NCBI RefSeq assembly: GCF_029255185.1
Contig: NZ_JAPUVO010000090.1
Span: 1 to 60,160 of the forward strand
Direction of reading: 5' to 3'
DNA from: Propionivibrio sp.
GTDB taxonomy: Bacteria > Pseudomonadota > Gammaproteobacteria > Burkholderiales > Rhodocyclaceae
Length of the DNA: 60,160 nt
The number at the start of each line of letters is the position of its first letter. The first letter of the stretch is position 1. Under the pieces are notes generated by a model that was not told where the DNA came from, ran no database searches, and saw only the letters and a list, made by a program, of their open reading frames with translations. Position numbers and translations under genes: made by a program. Of this stretch, positions 26,187-36,934 are shown piece by piece.

Positions 26187-26897
26187 TCACCGACCGCTAT
26201 AACGCATCGACGTCAGGTAGGGAATGACGTTTTTGCGTGGCATCATCTCGCCGACAGCGCAGTTTTTTTCGCTTAGTGCGCCGGTGGGGCAGACGTGGAC
26301 GCATTTGCTGCATGAGGTACAGGACAGCGACTGGCCCCAGGGTTGGTTCAGGTCGGTCACCATCATGGAGTTGATGCCGCGGCCCATCACGTTCCATGTT
26401 CGTGCGCCTTCGACTTCTTCGCACGCTCGCATGCATCGTGTGCACAGGATGCAGCGATTCGCGTCGTAGTTGAATTTCGGGTGCGAGGCATCGTACTTGT
26501 AGATTGGATAGCGGTACGGATAGCGGGTGTGATTGACGCCGAGTTGTTGCGCGAGCGACTGCAATTCGCAGTGGCCGTTCGAAACGCACACCGCGCAGAC
26601 GTGATTGCGTTCCGCAAAAAGCAGTTCGAGAATCATTTTCCGGTACTTCGTCACCTTGGGCGAATCGACCGTGACGTCCATTCCCTCGGCCACGAGGGTC
26701 GCACAGGCGGGCAGCAGGCGCGGCACGCCGCGGATTTCAATCATGCACAAACGGCATGCGCCGACGTTGGACAGACCTTTGAAGTTGCACAGCGTGGGAA
26801 TGAAGATGCTGTTCGCGCGAGCAAGGTCGAGAATTGTGCTGCCTTCGTTTGCCGTGAATTCCATTCCGGAAATTTTCAACTTGATGATCTTTGGCAT
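26187..26897 (-). CDS. hoxU: NAD-reducing hydrogenase diaphorase subunit HoxU
   Basis: A 236-residue iron-sulfur protein of the NuoG N-terminal type. A plant-type [2Fe-2S] domain at the N-terminus has CNFKGLSNVGACRLCMIEI. A His-containing Cys cluster follows (HVCAVCVSNGHCEL). Two [4Fe-4S] motifs come next: NRCILCTRCMRACEE and SCTSCSKCVHVCPTGAL. In Hox enzymes it relays electrons between the HoxF flavin and the HoxY small subunit. It is the last gene of the operon, nine bases after hoxF. The length is the usual one for HoxU. Confidence 0.93.
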   Translation of the reverse strand: MPKIIKLKISGMEFTANEGSTILDLARANSIFIPTLCNFKGLSNVGACRLCMIEIRGVPRLLPACATLVAEGMDVTVDSPKVTKYRKMILELLFAERNHVCAVCVSNGHCELQSLAQQLGVNHTRYPYRYPIYKYDASHPKFNYDANRCILCTRCMRACEEVEGARTWNVMGRGINSMMVTDLNQPWGQSLSCTSCSKCVHVCPTGALSEKNCAVGEMMPRKNVIPYLTSMRYSGR

Positions 26898-26906
26898 GGT
26901 CTCACC

Positions 26907-29900
26907 CTACCCTTTCACAGCACACGGTTCATGGACGTCACAGCGAAGGCAGCGGCTGCTTTCGGCGATGGCGTTTTCCTTTGTCAGGCCGAGAATGGTT
27001 TCCTCGAAATGTGACTTGCGCTGATCCGCCGGCAGTTCAGGCGAAGTGTGTCGCGCGCCGCCTTCCGGTTCGGCGGGAACGACCTGAGGAACGTCGACTG
27101 TCTTGAGCAAGTCCGCAAAGTGATCCTGCCCGGTGAGAATGCCGTCGATCGCCCGCGCGGCGTTCTTGCCGGTGGCCATCGTCGAGGAAACATTCGATGC
27201 GCCGGTAACCAGATCTCCGCCAGCGAAAACATACGGGCGGTTGGTTTCATAGGTGACCCAGTCGGCGGCGGCGGTATCGTTTTCACGCACGTGAATTCCA
27301 GAGCGGCGTAGCGGTTCGACGTCGGGCCGTTCGCCGATGGCGAGAATAATGTTGTCGCACGGAACAATGATTGTTTCACCGCTGGAAACCGGTCGGCGAC
27401 GACCGTCGAGGTTGAAATCACCAAGTTTTGTACGCATCAGTTCAATGCCGGTAATGCGGCTGCGTTCGTCGGAAACGACGCGCTGCGGCGAGACGAGGAA
27501 CATCAGTTTTACGCCCTCGGCTTGTGCATCGTCGACTTCCTCGGCAATCGCGGGCATGTCCTGCCGTTCGCGGCGATAGGCGATGGTGACATCGCACCCG
27601 AGCCGCAGCGCAGTGCGCGCAGAATCGACCGCAGCGTTGCCACCGCCGATGACAATGACCTTCTTGCCGATGTTCGTCGGTTCTTTGCGCGCCACCTGTT
27701 CGAGGAAATGAATCGCATGCCAGACGCTCGGCGATTCCTCGCCGGGGATACCGGCGGTCATCGCTTTCCATGTTCCGGTCGCGAGGAAAACGGCATCGTT
27801 CTCAACTTCAAGAACATCAAGTGAAACGCCCGCAGCGAGTTTCTGGTTGAAGCAAAATTTCACGCCGAGGCTTTCGATAACGTCGAGTTCTAGTCTGAGC
27901 ACTGCTTTTGGCAGGCGATACTGCGGGAGCGAGTAGAGCAACATTCCGCCGGCTTCTTCGCGCGCTTCGAAAACGGTAACGTCGTGCCCGAGCAGAGCGA
28001 GATAGAACGCAGCGCTCAGTCCGGATGGACCTGCACCGACAATCGCAATTTTTTTTCCGGTCGCTGCCATGCGGCGCCCGGCAAGGCGCATCTTGATTTC
28101 GGCGAGCAAGGGGCCGGCGAATATCTGGTCCGAAATGAACCTATGGACTTCGCGCATGTTGACCGGCGCATCCACGCTTTTACGGCGGCACTGGCTTTCG
28201 CACGGATGCTGGCAGATGCGCCCGGTCGAGCCGGGCAGAGGATTGTCAAGCCAGATCATTTCTGCTGCGTCGGCAATTCGTCCGCGTTTTGTCAGTTCGA
28301 GGAATTCCGGGATGCGCATGTGCAGCGGGCAGGAATTTTCGCAGGGCGAGAGGAAGAGTTTTTCGCAAACCCCCGCACGGCACCGACGGGTGCGAAGGTG
28401 TTCTTCGTAGTCGCGCCGGAAATAGCGCAGCGTGGTGAGCACGGGATTCGGCGCCGTCTGGCCGAGTCCGCACAGCGACATTTCCTTGATCATCTGCGCG
28501 AGTTCTTCAAGATCCTGAATATCGGATTCCTCGGCGCTGCCACCGGTGATTTTTTTCAGAATGCGCAGCGCCTGCTCGAGGCCAGCGCGGCACGGAACAC
28601 ATTTGCCGCAGGATTCGGAGTGCGAAAACTCGACGAAGTAGCGCGCGACATCGACCATGCAGTTATCTTCATCCATCACCACCATGCCACCCGAACCCAT
28701 GATCGCTCCGATTTGCGCGAGCGATTCATAATCAATCGCCACGTCGAAATGCGTCGCCGGAATGCAGCCGCCGGACGGGCCGCCAGATTGCACGGCCTTC
28801 ACGCGTTTGCCGTCGGGACTTCCCTGGCCGATATCGTAGATAACGCTCTTGAGTGGCGTGCCCAGCGGCAGTTCGACAAGACCGGTATTTTTGATTTTTC
28901 CCACCAACGAGAAAACCTTGGTCCCCGAACTGTGCGTCGTTCCTATTTCGGCGAACCACGATCCGCCACGGGCAATGATGACGGGAACGTTGCACCAGGT
29001 TTCGACGTTGTTGATGTTCGTTGGCTTTCCCCACAAGCCTTTTTGTGCCGGGAATGGTGGACGCGGATGGGGACGCCCGGCACGACCTTCGAGCGATTCG
29101 ATCATCGCGGTTTCTTCGCCGCAGACAAATGCACCGGCGCCTTCGATGAGTTTTATGTCGAAATTGAAATTCGTTCCGAAGACGTGTTCGCCGATGAGGC
29201 CGAACTCGCGTGCCTCGGCCACAGCGCGTTTCAGGCGATGGACGGCGAGCGGATACTCTGCCCGCAAATAGACAATGCCTTGCGTCGCGCCCATCGCAAA
29301 CGCGCCGATGAGCATGCCCTCGATGAGCATGTGCGGATCGCTCTCGATTTCGTTACGGTTCATGTAAGCACCGGGGTCGCCTTCGTCGGCGTTGCAGATG
29401 ATGTATTTCTGGTCGGCGACGGCCTTGCGCAAAAGGTCCCATTTCACGCCAGTCGGATAGCCCGCGCCACCGCGTCCGCGCAGTTTCGATTTTTTTACTT
29501 CTTCGACAATCTCGTTGACGTTCGGCTTTTGCGTGGCCTGATAGAAGGCATGGTATCCACCAACAGCGATGTACTCCTCAATGTCCTCGGGATTGATCAG
29601 GCCGCAATCGCGCAGAACAATTTTCTTTTGGTTTTTGAAGAACGGAATCTCATTCCAGTTTGGTAGATCGGGAAGACCGCGGCCATACATCACGTGGCCG
29701 GTGAGATGATCCCACTCCTCGATTTTGCACAGCGCCTTTTCCACTGGCGGCCGGTTGGACGCAATAGCCTTAACGATCATGGCGGCATCATCGGGGGCGA
29801 CCTGGCTGAGCACTACGAGCGGGAATCCGGGAATGTGTACGCTTACGAGCGGTTCAACAGCGCAAAAGCCGAAGCAGCCGACCGGAGTGAGTTGAGCATC

Positions 29901-30068
29901 GACAGACTGTTTTTTCAGCGCTTCGGCAAGCGAGTTCATTACGTCGCGCGCACCGTTGCCTATGCCGCAGGTGCCCATGCCGACCCCGATGCGCGGCTTG
30001 CCCGGCAGGATTTTCATCATGCCCGTGCGCCGGATGTCATGCAGCCCGTCGAGATCGTGAATTCTCAT
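26907..30068 (-). CDS. hoxF: HoxF diaphorase fused to a GltD-like FAD/NAD(P) oxidoreductase
   Basis: A 1053-residue fusion. Residues 25-110 form a thioredoxin-like ferredoxin region with Cys34, Cys65 and Cys69. The NuoF-like core carries the FMN motif KLRGRGGAGYPTG (about 195-207), the NADH motif CNADEGDPGAY and the cluster ligand set ESCGKCVPC. From about residue 580 a GltD-type module begins: CENSCPLHMRIPEFL and ICQHPCESQCRR give two [4Fe-4S] motifs. IVGAGPSGLSAAFYLALLGH binds FAD, VIVIGGGNAAVDSARTA binds a second dinucleotide, and YVFAGGDLVTGASNVSSTMA is the C-terminal FAD signature. Ordinary HoxF is about 600 residues, so the flavoprotein is an added electron entry or exit. It overlaps hoxE by four bases. 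The partner of the extra domain is unknown (NADPH or ferredoxin possible). Confidence 0.92.
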   Translation of the reverse strand: MRIHDLDGLHDIRRTGMMKILPGKPRIGVGMGTCGIGNGARDVMNSLAEALKKQSVDAQLTPVGCFGFCAVEPLVSVHIPGFPLVVLSQVAPDDAAMIVKAIASNRPPVEKALCKIEEWDHLTGHVMYGRGLPDLPNWNEIPFFKNQKKIVLRDCGLINPEDIEEYIAVGGYHAFYQATQKPNVNEIVEEVKKSKLRGRGGAGYPTGVKWDLLRKAVADQKYIICNADEGDPGAYMNRNEIESDPHMLIEGMLIGAFAMGATQGIVYLRAEYPLAVHRLKRAVAEAREFGLIGEHVFGTNFNFDIKLIEGAGAFVCGEETAMIESLEGRAGRPHPRPPFPAQKGLWGKPTNINNVETWCNVPVIIARGGSWFAEIGTTHSSGTKVFSLVGKIKNTGLVELPLGTPLKSVIYDIGQGSPDGKRVKAVQSGGPSGGCIPATHFDVAIDYESLAQIGAIMGSGGMVVMDEDNCMVDVARYFVEFSHSESCGKCVPCRAGLEQALRILKKITGGSAEESDIQDLEELAQMIKEMSLCGLGQTAPNPVLTTLRYFRRDYEEHLRTRRCRAGVCEKLFLSPCENSCPLHMRIPEFLELTKRGRIADAAEMIWLDNPLPGSTGRICQHPCESQCRRKSVDAPVNMREVHRFISDQIFAGPLLAEIKMRLAGRRMAATGKKIAIVGAGPSGLSAAFYLALLGHDVTVFEAREEAGGMLLYSLPQYRLPKAVLRLELDVIESLGVKFCFNQKLAAGVSLDVLEVENDAVFLATGTWKAMTAGIPGEESPSVWHAIHFLEQVARKEPTNIGKKVIVIGGGNAAVDSARTALRLGCDVTIAYRRERQDMPAIAEEVDDAQAEGVKLMFLVSPQRVVSDERSRITGIELMRTKLGDFNLDGRRRPVSSGETIIVPCDNIILAIGERPDVEPLRRSGIHVRENDTAAADWVTYETNRPYVFAGGDLVTGASNVSSTMATGKNAARAIDGILTGQDHFADLLKTVDVPQVVPAEPEGGARHTSPELPADQRKSHFEETILGLTKENAIAESSRCLRCDVHEPCAVKG

Positions 30069-30589
30069 TGCCTTTCCCCTGCGTCAATTGCCGCGACGAG
30101 TTTGCGAAGTTTGATATCGCTGACATGCCCGTAAATGTCGTGATCAATGGCGGCAACTGGCGCAAGTGCGCACTGGCCGAAGCAGGCGACGGTGCGGATG
30201 GTGAGCCCAAAGTCTGGCGTCGTGAATGATGCCGTCGAACCGGTTTCTTCATCGTCCTGGTGAAATCCGGCGCTGGCTTTGAGCGAATCGAGAAGCGGTT
30301 TCGAACCGCGCGTGTGGCACGCGGTGCCACGGCAAACCGTTACGGTGTGCCTGCCCTGCGGCTTGAGGTTGAAGAAGGCGTAGAAGGTAACGACGCTAAG
30401 AATCTGTGAACGCGACACGCCCATTTTCCGTGCGACGTAGTCGTGCGTTTCCTCCGGCAGATACTTCAGCGGATGTCTTTCCTGGATTTCCTCAAGGACG
30501 CTGAGCACGTCGCCGGTCTTGTCGGGGTGGCGCGCAATGATTTCATCGATGACCTGTTCCGAGAGTGGCTTGGCTTCTGCCGCGATCAT
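30065..30589 (-). CDS. hoxE: HoxE, NuoE-like [2Fe-2S] subunit of the hydrogenase diaphorase
   Basis: A 174-residue thioredoxin-fold ferredoxin. An N-terminal helical region (VLSVLEEIQERHPLKYLPEE) precedes the ferredoxin domain. The four Cys are in VCRGTACHTRGS (two) and VACFGQCALAPVA (two), the NuoE pattern. AAGGGGG precedes the ATG. The stop overlaps the hoxF start (ATGA). In group 3d hydrogenases of some species HoxE is separate and in others fused to HoxF; here it is separate. It would pass electrons at the diaphorase module. Confidence 0.9.
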   Translation of the reverse strand: MIAAEAKPLSEQVIDEIIARHPDKTGDVLSVLEEIQERHPLKYLPEETHDYVARKMGVSRSQILSVVTFYAFFNLKPQGRHTVTVCRGTACHTRGSKPLLDSLKASAGFHQDDEETGSTASFTTPDFGLTIRTVACFGQCALAPVAAIDHDIYGHVSDIKLRKLVAAIDAGERQ

Positions 30590-30603
30590 TTTGAACCCCC
30601 TTC

Positions 30604-31065
30604 CTATTTTTTAGAAAATGCACGCTCTCCGATTAGCGCAACCGCCTCATCAATCCAGTACAAGGTTTCGGATGAGATTGATTCGCCCGCGGCGAAACTG
30701 TATGCCGGAATTCCGACTAGCCAAGCCTCGGGAGCTCTACCGAAAAGTTGATTAGCCAGATGCAGCAGATCACTAGGACTGCCGTGATGTCCCATTACGT
30801 TTGCGCTATCCACGTCGTCCCCGGAAATTTCTTCAATACGAAGATTTGCACCGGTCGCACACGCCATGTACGCGTCAACGAAGATAACCTGAGTTGCTGA
30901 CGCGATGTCCTCGGCCAGATCGGGCGTAAGCTGAGGCGTGATGATGACCCGCAAATGCGGTGACTGCGCAGCGATGATCGTCGCCGCGCGTATTCCAGCG
31001 CCATCATCGCCGCGCAGGTCGTTGCCGTAGCCGATGACGAGTGTTGCATCGAGTGTGTTAAGCAC
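30604..31065 (-). CDS. hoxW: Hydrogenase maturation endopeptidase HoxW
   Basis: A 153-residue protease of the HyaD/HybD type. VIGYGNDLRGDDGAG contains the first acidic Ni ligand, VIFVDAYMA the second, and GHHGSPSDLL the His. These enzymes recognise Ni in immature HoxH and cut off its C-terminal peptide after the last His of the DPCxxCxxH motif. The likely start is GTG at 31065, overlapping the end of hoxH by eight bases. No other maturation gene (hypA-F) is in the window, so they are elsewhere. Confidence 0.9.
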   Translation of the reverse strand: MLNTLDATLVIGYGNDLRGDDGAGIRAATIIAAQSPHLRVIITPQLTPDLAEDIASATQVIFVDAYMACATGANLRIEEISGDDVDSANVMGHHGSPSDLLHLANQLFGRAPEAWLVGIPAYSFAAGESISSETLYWIDEAVALIGERAFSKK

Positions 31066-32485
31066 GTTCGCAAGCGTCCAGAATTTCGCCGGCCGGATCG
31101 GTCAGTTCGATACGCAGCGGCATTTCCCCAAGCGCGTGTGTGGAGCAGCTCAGGCATGGGTCGTAGCAACGGATGACCGCTTCGACGCGGTTGAGCGCGC
31201 CTTCGGTGATTTTCATTCCATCCACGAAATGCTTGGCGGCCTGGGTGATGCCCTGGTTCATCGCCAGATTATTGTGTCCGGTCGCGATGATGAGGTTGGC
31301 CCAGGTGATCAGGCCATTCGTGTCGATCTTGTAGTGATGAATCAGCGTGCCGCGTGGAGCCTCGGAGACACCGATACCTTCGAGTTTGTTCGGTTCCGCC
31401 ATCGCGCGCACCCGGGTGTTCAAAATTTCCGGCGCGCCGAGCAACTCTGAAACGCGTTCGAGGGCGTAGAGAATTTCAATGAGGCGGGCATAGTGAAAGT
31501 GGAACGAGCTGAGCACAGCACCATCCGGCTGCAAGGCGCGGAATTCGTCGAGTTCGCGCTCGGCCAGCGGTGTGCCCATGCGGTCACACACATTGAGGCG
31601 AGCCAGCGGACCGACGCGATACATGCCTTCGGGATAGCCAAACGGTTTGAAGAAGGGTGATTTCAGGTAGCTATCCGGTTCGACGGCTTCGGCGATGTAG
31701 TCCGTATAGGCGCTGGGCTCAAGTTTGTCGACGATAATTTCGCGCTGTGAATCCACGACACGCATGAGCCCGTCATAGTGTTCGATCGTTCCGTCGGGCA
31801 AGACAAGAGCAAGGAACAGGCTGGGAAAGTTCGCAAAGGTGTCGATCTCGTCCTGGTATTTCTTGATCGCGGGCTTGAACCATTCGAGGGTTTTGTGAGC
31901 GATGGCGATAGCCTGCGGAAGCTCGGCGACGATCTGCTCACGCACTTCGGCGCTCAGAGGACTGCTGACGCCACCAGGAACGATCCACGTGGGATGAATC
32001 CGCTTGCCGCTCATCCGCTCGATGATCCGCTGGCCGAATTTGCGCAGCCAGATTCCGTCTTTCGCCAACTCGGGAAATTGCGCGGCAACACCGAAGATGT
32101 GGCGTGACGCGGGATCGGAATCCATACCCAGCAGCAAGTCCGGCGAACTCAGATGAAAAAAACTCAGCGCGTGCGACTGGATGATTTGGGCGTAGTTGAT
32201 CACGCGGCGTAGCATTGCCGCGGACTCCGGAATGCGCACCGCCAGGATGCTGTCGCACGCTTTCGCCGAGGCGAGCAGATGACTGATCGGACAAATACCG
32301 CACGTCCGCGCGGTCAGCGAAGGCATTTCCTGGAATGGCCGACCCTCGGTGAATTTCTCGAAGCCGCGGAACTGCGTGATGTGCAAGCGGGCGACCTCAA
32401 CCTTGCCCTGATCATCCAGCCGGATCGTTATCTTGGAATGACCTTCGATTCGTGTGACCGGATCGATCGTGATGAGTTTTTCCAT
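31058..32485 (-). CDS. hoxH: [NiFe]-hydrogenase large subunit HoxH (group 3d type)
   Basis: A 475-residue catalytic subunit. The start at 32485 is chosen because GGAGA lies eight bases before the ATG and the protein then begins [14 protein letters not shown]. The N-terminal Ni ligands are in [10 protein letters not shown] and the C-terminal ones in DPCLSCSTH. The 25 residues after that His ([14 protein letters not shown]...) form the peptide expected to be removed by HoxW. With HoxY it splits or makes H2 in the cytoplasm at the NiFe(CN)2CO site. It is 16 bases after hoxY and overlaps hoxW. Confidence 0.94.
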   Translation of the reverse strand: MEKLITIDPVTRIEGHSKITIRLDDQGKVEVARLHITQFRGFEKFTEGRPFQEMPSLTARTCGICPISHLLASAKACDSILAVRIPESAAMLRRVINYAQIIQSHALSFFHLSSPDLLLGMDSDPASRHIFGVAAQFPELAKDGIWLRKFGQRIIERMSGKRIHPTWIVPGGVSSPLSAEVREQIVAELPQAIAIAHKTLEWFKPAIKKYQDEIDTFANFPSLFLALVLPDGTIEHYDGLMRVVDSQREIIVDKLEPSAYTDYIAEAVEPDSYLKSPFFKPFGYPEGMYRVGPLARLNVCDRMGTPLAERELDEFRALQPDGAVLSSFHFHYARLIEILYALERVSELLGAPEILNTRVRAMAEPNKLEGIGVSEAPRGTLIHHYKIDTNGLITWANLIIATGHNNLAMNQGITQAAKHFVDGMKITEGALNRVEAVIRCYDPCLSCSTHALGEMPLRIELTDPAGEILDACERA

Positions 32486-32501
32486 GGCGCGTCTCCTCGA
32501 A

Positions 32502-33032
32502 TCAGCCGAACCGGGCCTGGTTTTCCAAATCGGGCAGGCGCCCTTCGAGCAAAGCAGCAACCGCATTGAAAATGATGTCCGCGTGGGGCGGACAACCCGG
32601 CACAAAAATATCGACCTTCACGTATTCGTGGATCGGTTTCGATTTTGGCAGCAACTGTGGGATCGTTTCTGTCGGTATGCCTTGATTCACCGAGGCATTC
32701 TCGATGTACGCGCGGCGGAGAATTTCGTCGCGGCTGAAGTAATTTCTCATACCGGGCACGTTGCTGGTAACCGCACAATCGCCCAGAGCCATGAGCAGCT
32801 TCGTGCGTGAGCGAACGAGTTTAATTTTGTGCAAATCGTCTTCGTTGCTGACCGCGCCCTCAACCAGGGTGAGGTCCACGTTCTCCGGAAATATCTTGGC
32901 GTCCACCAACGGGCTGTACACGAGATCGATTTTGTCCGCGATAGCAAGCAGACGCTCGTCCATGTCGAGAAACGACATATGGCAACCAGAACAACCATCC
33001 AGCCACACCGTCGCAATTTTTATTTTGCTCAT
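32502..33032 (-). CDS. hoxY: [NiFe]-hydrogenase small subunit HoxY
   Basis: A 176-residue small subunit. The ATG at 33032 (SKIKIATVWLDG) has GGGAGAG nine bases upstream; an earlier in-frame TTG is less likely. Ligands of the proximal [4Fe-4S] cluster are visible in LDGCSGCHMSFLD, ALGDCAVTSN and FVPGCPPHAD. It lacks a Tat signal, as expected for a cytoplasmic enzyme. It is the first gene of the hox operon; about 215 bases of non-coding DNA separate it from cimA. Confidence 0.93.
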   Translation of the reverse strand: MSKIKIATVWLDGCSGCHMSFLDMDERLLAIADKIDLVYSPLVDAKIFPENVDLTLVEGAVSNEDDLHKIKLVRSRTKLLMALGDCAVTSNVPGMRNYFSRDEILRRAYIENASVNQGIPTETIPQLLPKSKPIHEYVKVDIFVPGCPPHADIIFNAVAALLEGRLPDLENQARFG

Positions 33033-33247
33033 GAGCAACTCTCCCTTCCCTCAGGATAGGAAATTCAAACGCATAGCACAAAGTTTTTTGTCTTCAGTGT
33101 CTCGCTCAAATCCGCCGTGAGTGCTGGACAGCCCATCAAGGTGACAGTAGAGCCTCTTGCGAAAGCAGTAAAGCGAACTGCCGACTTGTCACATTCGCCT
33201 GCTGGGAGCGATTTTTCGTGACGGACGCTGCTGATCGAGTAGCCGAT

Positions 33248-34837
<1,590 letters not shown>

Positions 34838-34871
34838 GGCAAACTTTCTTAATTCTGAGAAGCTCAGATAT

Positions 34872-35028
34872 TCACCGCAAAGGCGCAAAGGACGCAAAGT
34901 TCCGCAAAGAAGATCAAATACCTACCTATTGGCTCCAACACAAATTCTGGTCACCAAATATACGGGCAGTAATAAATCGTAACCCTACGTTTCTTTGCGT
35001 CCTTCGCGCCTTTGCGCCTTTGCGGTGA
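34872..35028. repeat. Inverted repeat of CGCAAAGGCGCAAAGG type
   Basis: The left arm (34872-34900) reads TCACCGCAAAGGCGCAAAGG and then GACGCAAAG. The right arm (34993-35028) is its near-complement, CTTTGCGTCC...TTTGCGCCTTTGCGGTGA, with an extra internal copy. About 90 bases lie between the arms. Similar scattered repeats are found in many betaproteobacterial intergenic regions. It may serve as a transcription end signal between rpoS and cimA. Confidence 0.75.
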
Positions 35029-35054
35029 GGTTTTTCGGTTAATTACTTAAACCA

Positions 35055-36017
35055 TCACAACAGGTTGTCGCGCGTCACGCCGCCGCGCTTGATGACGCGG
35101 CGAAGCTGGTCGAGCGCTTCGATCTGGATCTGGCGGACACGCTCGCGGGTCAGTTTTAGATCTGCGGCGACCTCTTCGAGCGTGCTTATTTCAGCCCCCC
35201 CCAGGCCGTAACGACGTTCAAGCACCCGGCGCTGCTTCTCCGGCAACTGCTCAACCCAGTGGCTTACCAGATGACCGATTTCGTTGGTCTGGAGCAGACT
35301 TTCCGGATCGAGCGCATTTTCATCGGCAATGGCGTCGGCAATGGTGTGATTGGGGTCGATTTCCAGTGGCGCATCAAGCGAGGCGATGTGCTCGTTGAGC
35401 GCCAATGCGCGGCGAACGTCTTCAACCGAGCGGTCGATGAGGTGGGCAATCTGTTCCATGTGGATTTCTTTGCCGTTGGCCAATTCCAGATGCCGAAAGG
35501 AGCGCAGGACCAGATTGATCTCCTTGACCACATGCACCGGCAGGCGAATGGTACGCGACTGGTTCATGATCGAACGCTCGATACTCTGACGGATCCACCA
35601 GGTGGCATAAGTCGAGAAGCGAAATCCGCGTTCCGGATCAAACTTCTCAATGGCATGAATCAGACCGAGGTTGCCTTCTTCAATCAGGTCGAGTAGAGGA
35701 ATACCCCGATTGAGGTAGTGCTTGGCAATGTTCACCACCAGTCGCAGATTGTGTTCGATCATTTTCTGCCGTGCGGCAAACTCACCGCTGCGTGCACGGC
35801 ACGCCCAGTCGTACTCTTCTTTTGGAGTGAATAAGGGCTTGGCGCCGATCTCGTTGAGGTAATGCTGGGTAACGTCGTTGAGCAGTTCGACTTCCGGCGT
35901 CGGGGCAATGACTTCGTCTTCCGGTTCGCTCAGGAATAACTCTTCGGGCGACCCTTCCTGCGGCATCGCGTCTTCGCCGAAAGCGGAGTCGGAGTCAGAA
36001 TCAGGATCGCCGGACAT
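35055..36017 (-). CDS. rpoS: RNA polymerase sigma factor RpoS
   Basis: A 320-residue group-2 sigma-70 factor. An acidic N-terminus precedes region 1.2 (DVTQHYLNEIGAKPLFTPKE). Region 2 includes NLRLVVNIAKHYLNRG, LDLIEEGNLGLIHAIEKFDP and FSTYATWWIRQSIERSI. Region 3 (NQSRTIRLPVHVVKEIN) and region 4 (QLPEKQRRVLERRYGLGG; LTRERVRQIQIEALDQLR) complete it. It directs general stress and stationary-phase transcription. It follows nlpD by two bases in the classical surE-pcm-nlpD-rpoS arrangement, which secures its identity against RpoD and RpoH. The absence of the long region 1.1 supports RpoS. Confidence 0.96.
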   Translation of the reverse strand: MSGDPDSDSDSAFGEDAMPQEGSPEELFLSEPEDEVIAPTPEVELLNDVTQHYLNEIGAKPLFTPKEEYDWACRARSGEFAARQKMIEHNLRLVVNIAKHYLNRGIPLLDLIEEGNLGLIHAIEKFDPERGFRFSTYATWWIRQSIERSIMNQSRTIRLPVHVVKEINLVLRSFRHLELANGKEIHMEQIAHLIDRSVEDVRRALALNEHIASLDAPLEIDPNHTIADAIADENALDPESLLQTNEIGHLVSHWVEQLPEKQRRVLERRYGLGGAEISTLEEVAADLKLTRERVRQIQIEALDQLRRVIKRGGVTRDNLL

Positions 36018-36019
36018 GA

Positions 36020-36934
36020 TCAGCGCTGCGGCAAATACTTGAGAGGATCAAGCGGCTTGCCCTGACTGCGAACCTCGAAGTGCAGTTTGACCTGATCGGC
36101 ATCAGTATTGCCCATCTCGGCGATTTTCTGGCCCTTGCTGACCGTTTGACCTTCCTTGACCAGGAGGGTCTGATTGTGTCCGTAGACCGAAACGTAGGTG
36201 TTGTTGTGCTTGACGATCACCAGCTTGCCGTAACCGCGCAGGAAATTGGCGATGATCACTTTCCCGTCGCTGGCGGCAATCACCGGATCACCGGCCTTGC
36301 CAGCGATGTCGATGCCCTTGTTGCCGCCTTCGGCATAGGTGCCAATCATCTTGCCGTTGGCTGGCCAGATCCAGGCCATCTCGTCACCGCTCAAGGCCGG
36401 CTCGGCAGGCTTGGTTTCTGTCTTGACCACGGGGGCAAGGGGTTCGCCAGCCTTCGACTGGCCTTGCGCCTTGGCCAAGGCCTGATCCGAGTAGGCTTCC
36501 TTACCGGCCTTGGGCTCACGCTTGAGGGCTTCGGAGCCGCTGACCAGCGGTCGTTGCTCAATCCCCGGTTCGGCGCCAATTGGCCTCGCCTGTACCACAT
36601 CGGAGCTCACCGGCGCCGTTGATGCGACGCTCGTCGTTGTCCCCCCCTGCGGCCTGACCTTCAGCACCCTGCCGGGCGTAATACGGTTCGGGCTGTCGAT
36701 TCCGTTCAGCGTAATCAGTTCGCGATAATCCATTCCGTGTTCGCGCGCGATGCTGTAGAGCGTATCGCCACTCTTGACGGTATAGCTGTCCCTGATAACT
36801 GTAGCCACGGAAACAGGCGACTGACCTCCACCCGAGACAGGGGCTGGTGACTTGCTTGCACAAGCCGCCAAAACAAGCAGGGTGGCGAGAGCAAAACCCG
36901 GCCCCAGCTTGGCAAAGAAACAATTATTCTTCAT
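36020..36934 (-). CDS. nlpD: NlpD-type lipoprotein (LysM and M23 domains)
   Basis: A 304-residue lipoprotein. The signal ends in [12 protein letters not shown] with the lipid Cys. A LysM domain follows ([18 protein letters not shown], with [10 protein letters not shown]). A low-complexity linker leads to a C-terminal M23/LytM fold (about 195-300). The last keeps [20 protein letters not shown] and [12 protein letters not shown], but the metal-binding pattern of active endopeptidases (HxxxD and HxH) is altered (GIDI and EVR). It is therefore probably the non-catalytic activator of the AmiC amidase, acting at division. Its ATG overlaps the end of pcm (ATGA). Confidence 0.92.
   Translation of the reverse strand: MKNNCFFAKLGPGFALATLLVLAACASKSPAPVSGGGQSPVSVATVIRDSYTVKSGDTLYSIAREHGMDYRELITLNGIDSPNRITPGRVLKVRPQGGTTTSVASTAPVSSDVVQARPIGAEPGIEQRPLVSGSEALKREPKAGKEAYSDQALAKAQGQSKAGEPLAPVVKTETKPAEPALSGDEMAWIWPANGKMIGTYAEGGNKGIDIAGKAGDPVIAASDGKVIIANFLRGYGKLVIVKHNNTYVSVYGHNQTLLVKEGQTVSKGQKIAEMGNTDADQVKLHFEVRSQGKPLDPLKYLPQR

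Noticed and set aside
27984-29666. Long open frame (560 codons) on the plus strand antisense to hoxF
   Set aside because: It has no recognisable domain and mirrors the codon bias of hoxF, a normal consequence of GC-rich coding DNA.
33053-33081. TTGTGC and TATCCT with 17-base spacing as hox promoter
   Set aside because: The start of transcription would fall inside the hoxY ribosome-binding site, so a functional promoter here is improbable.
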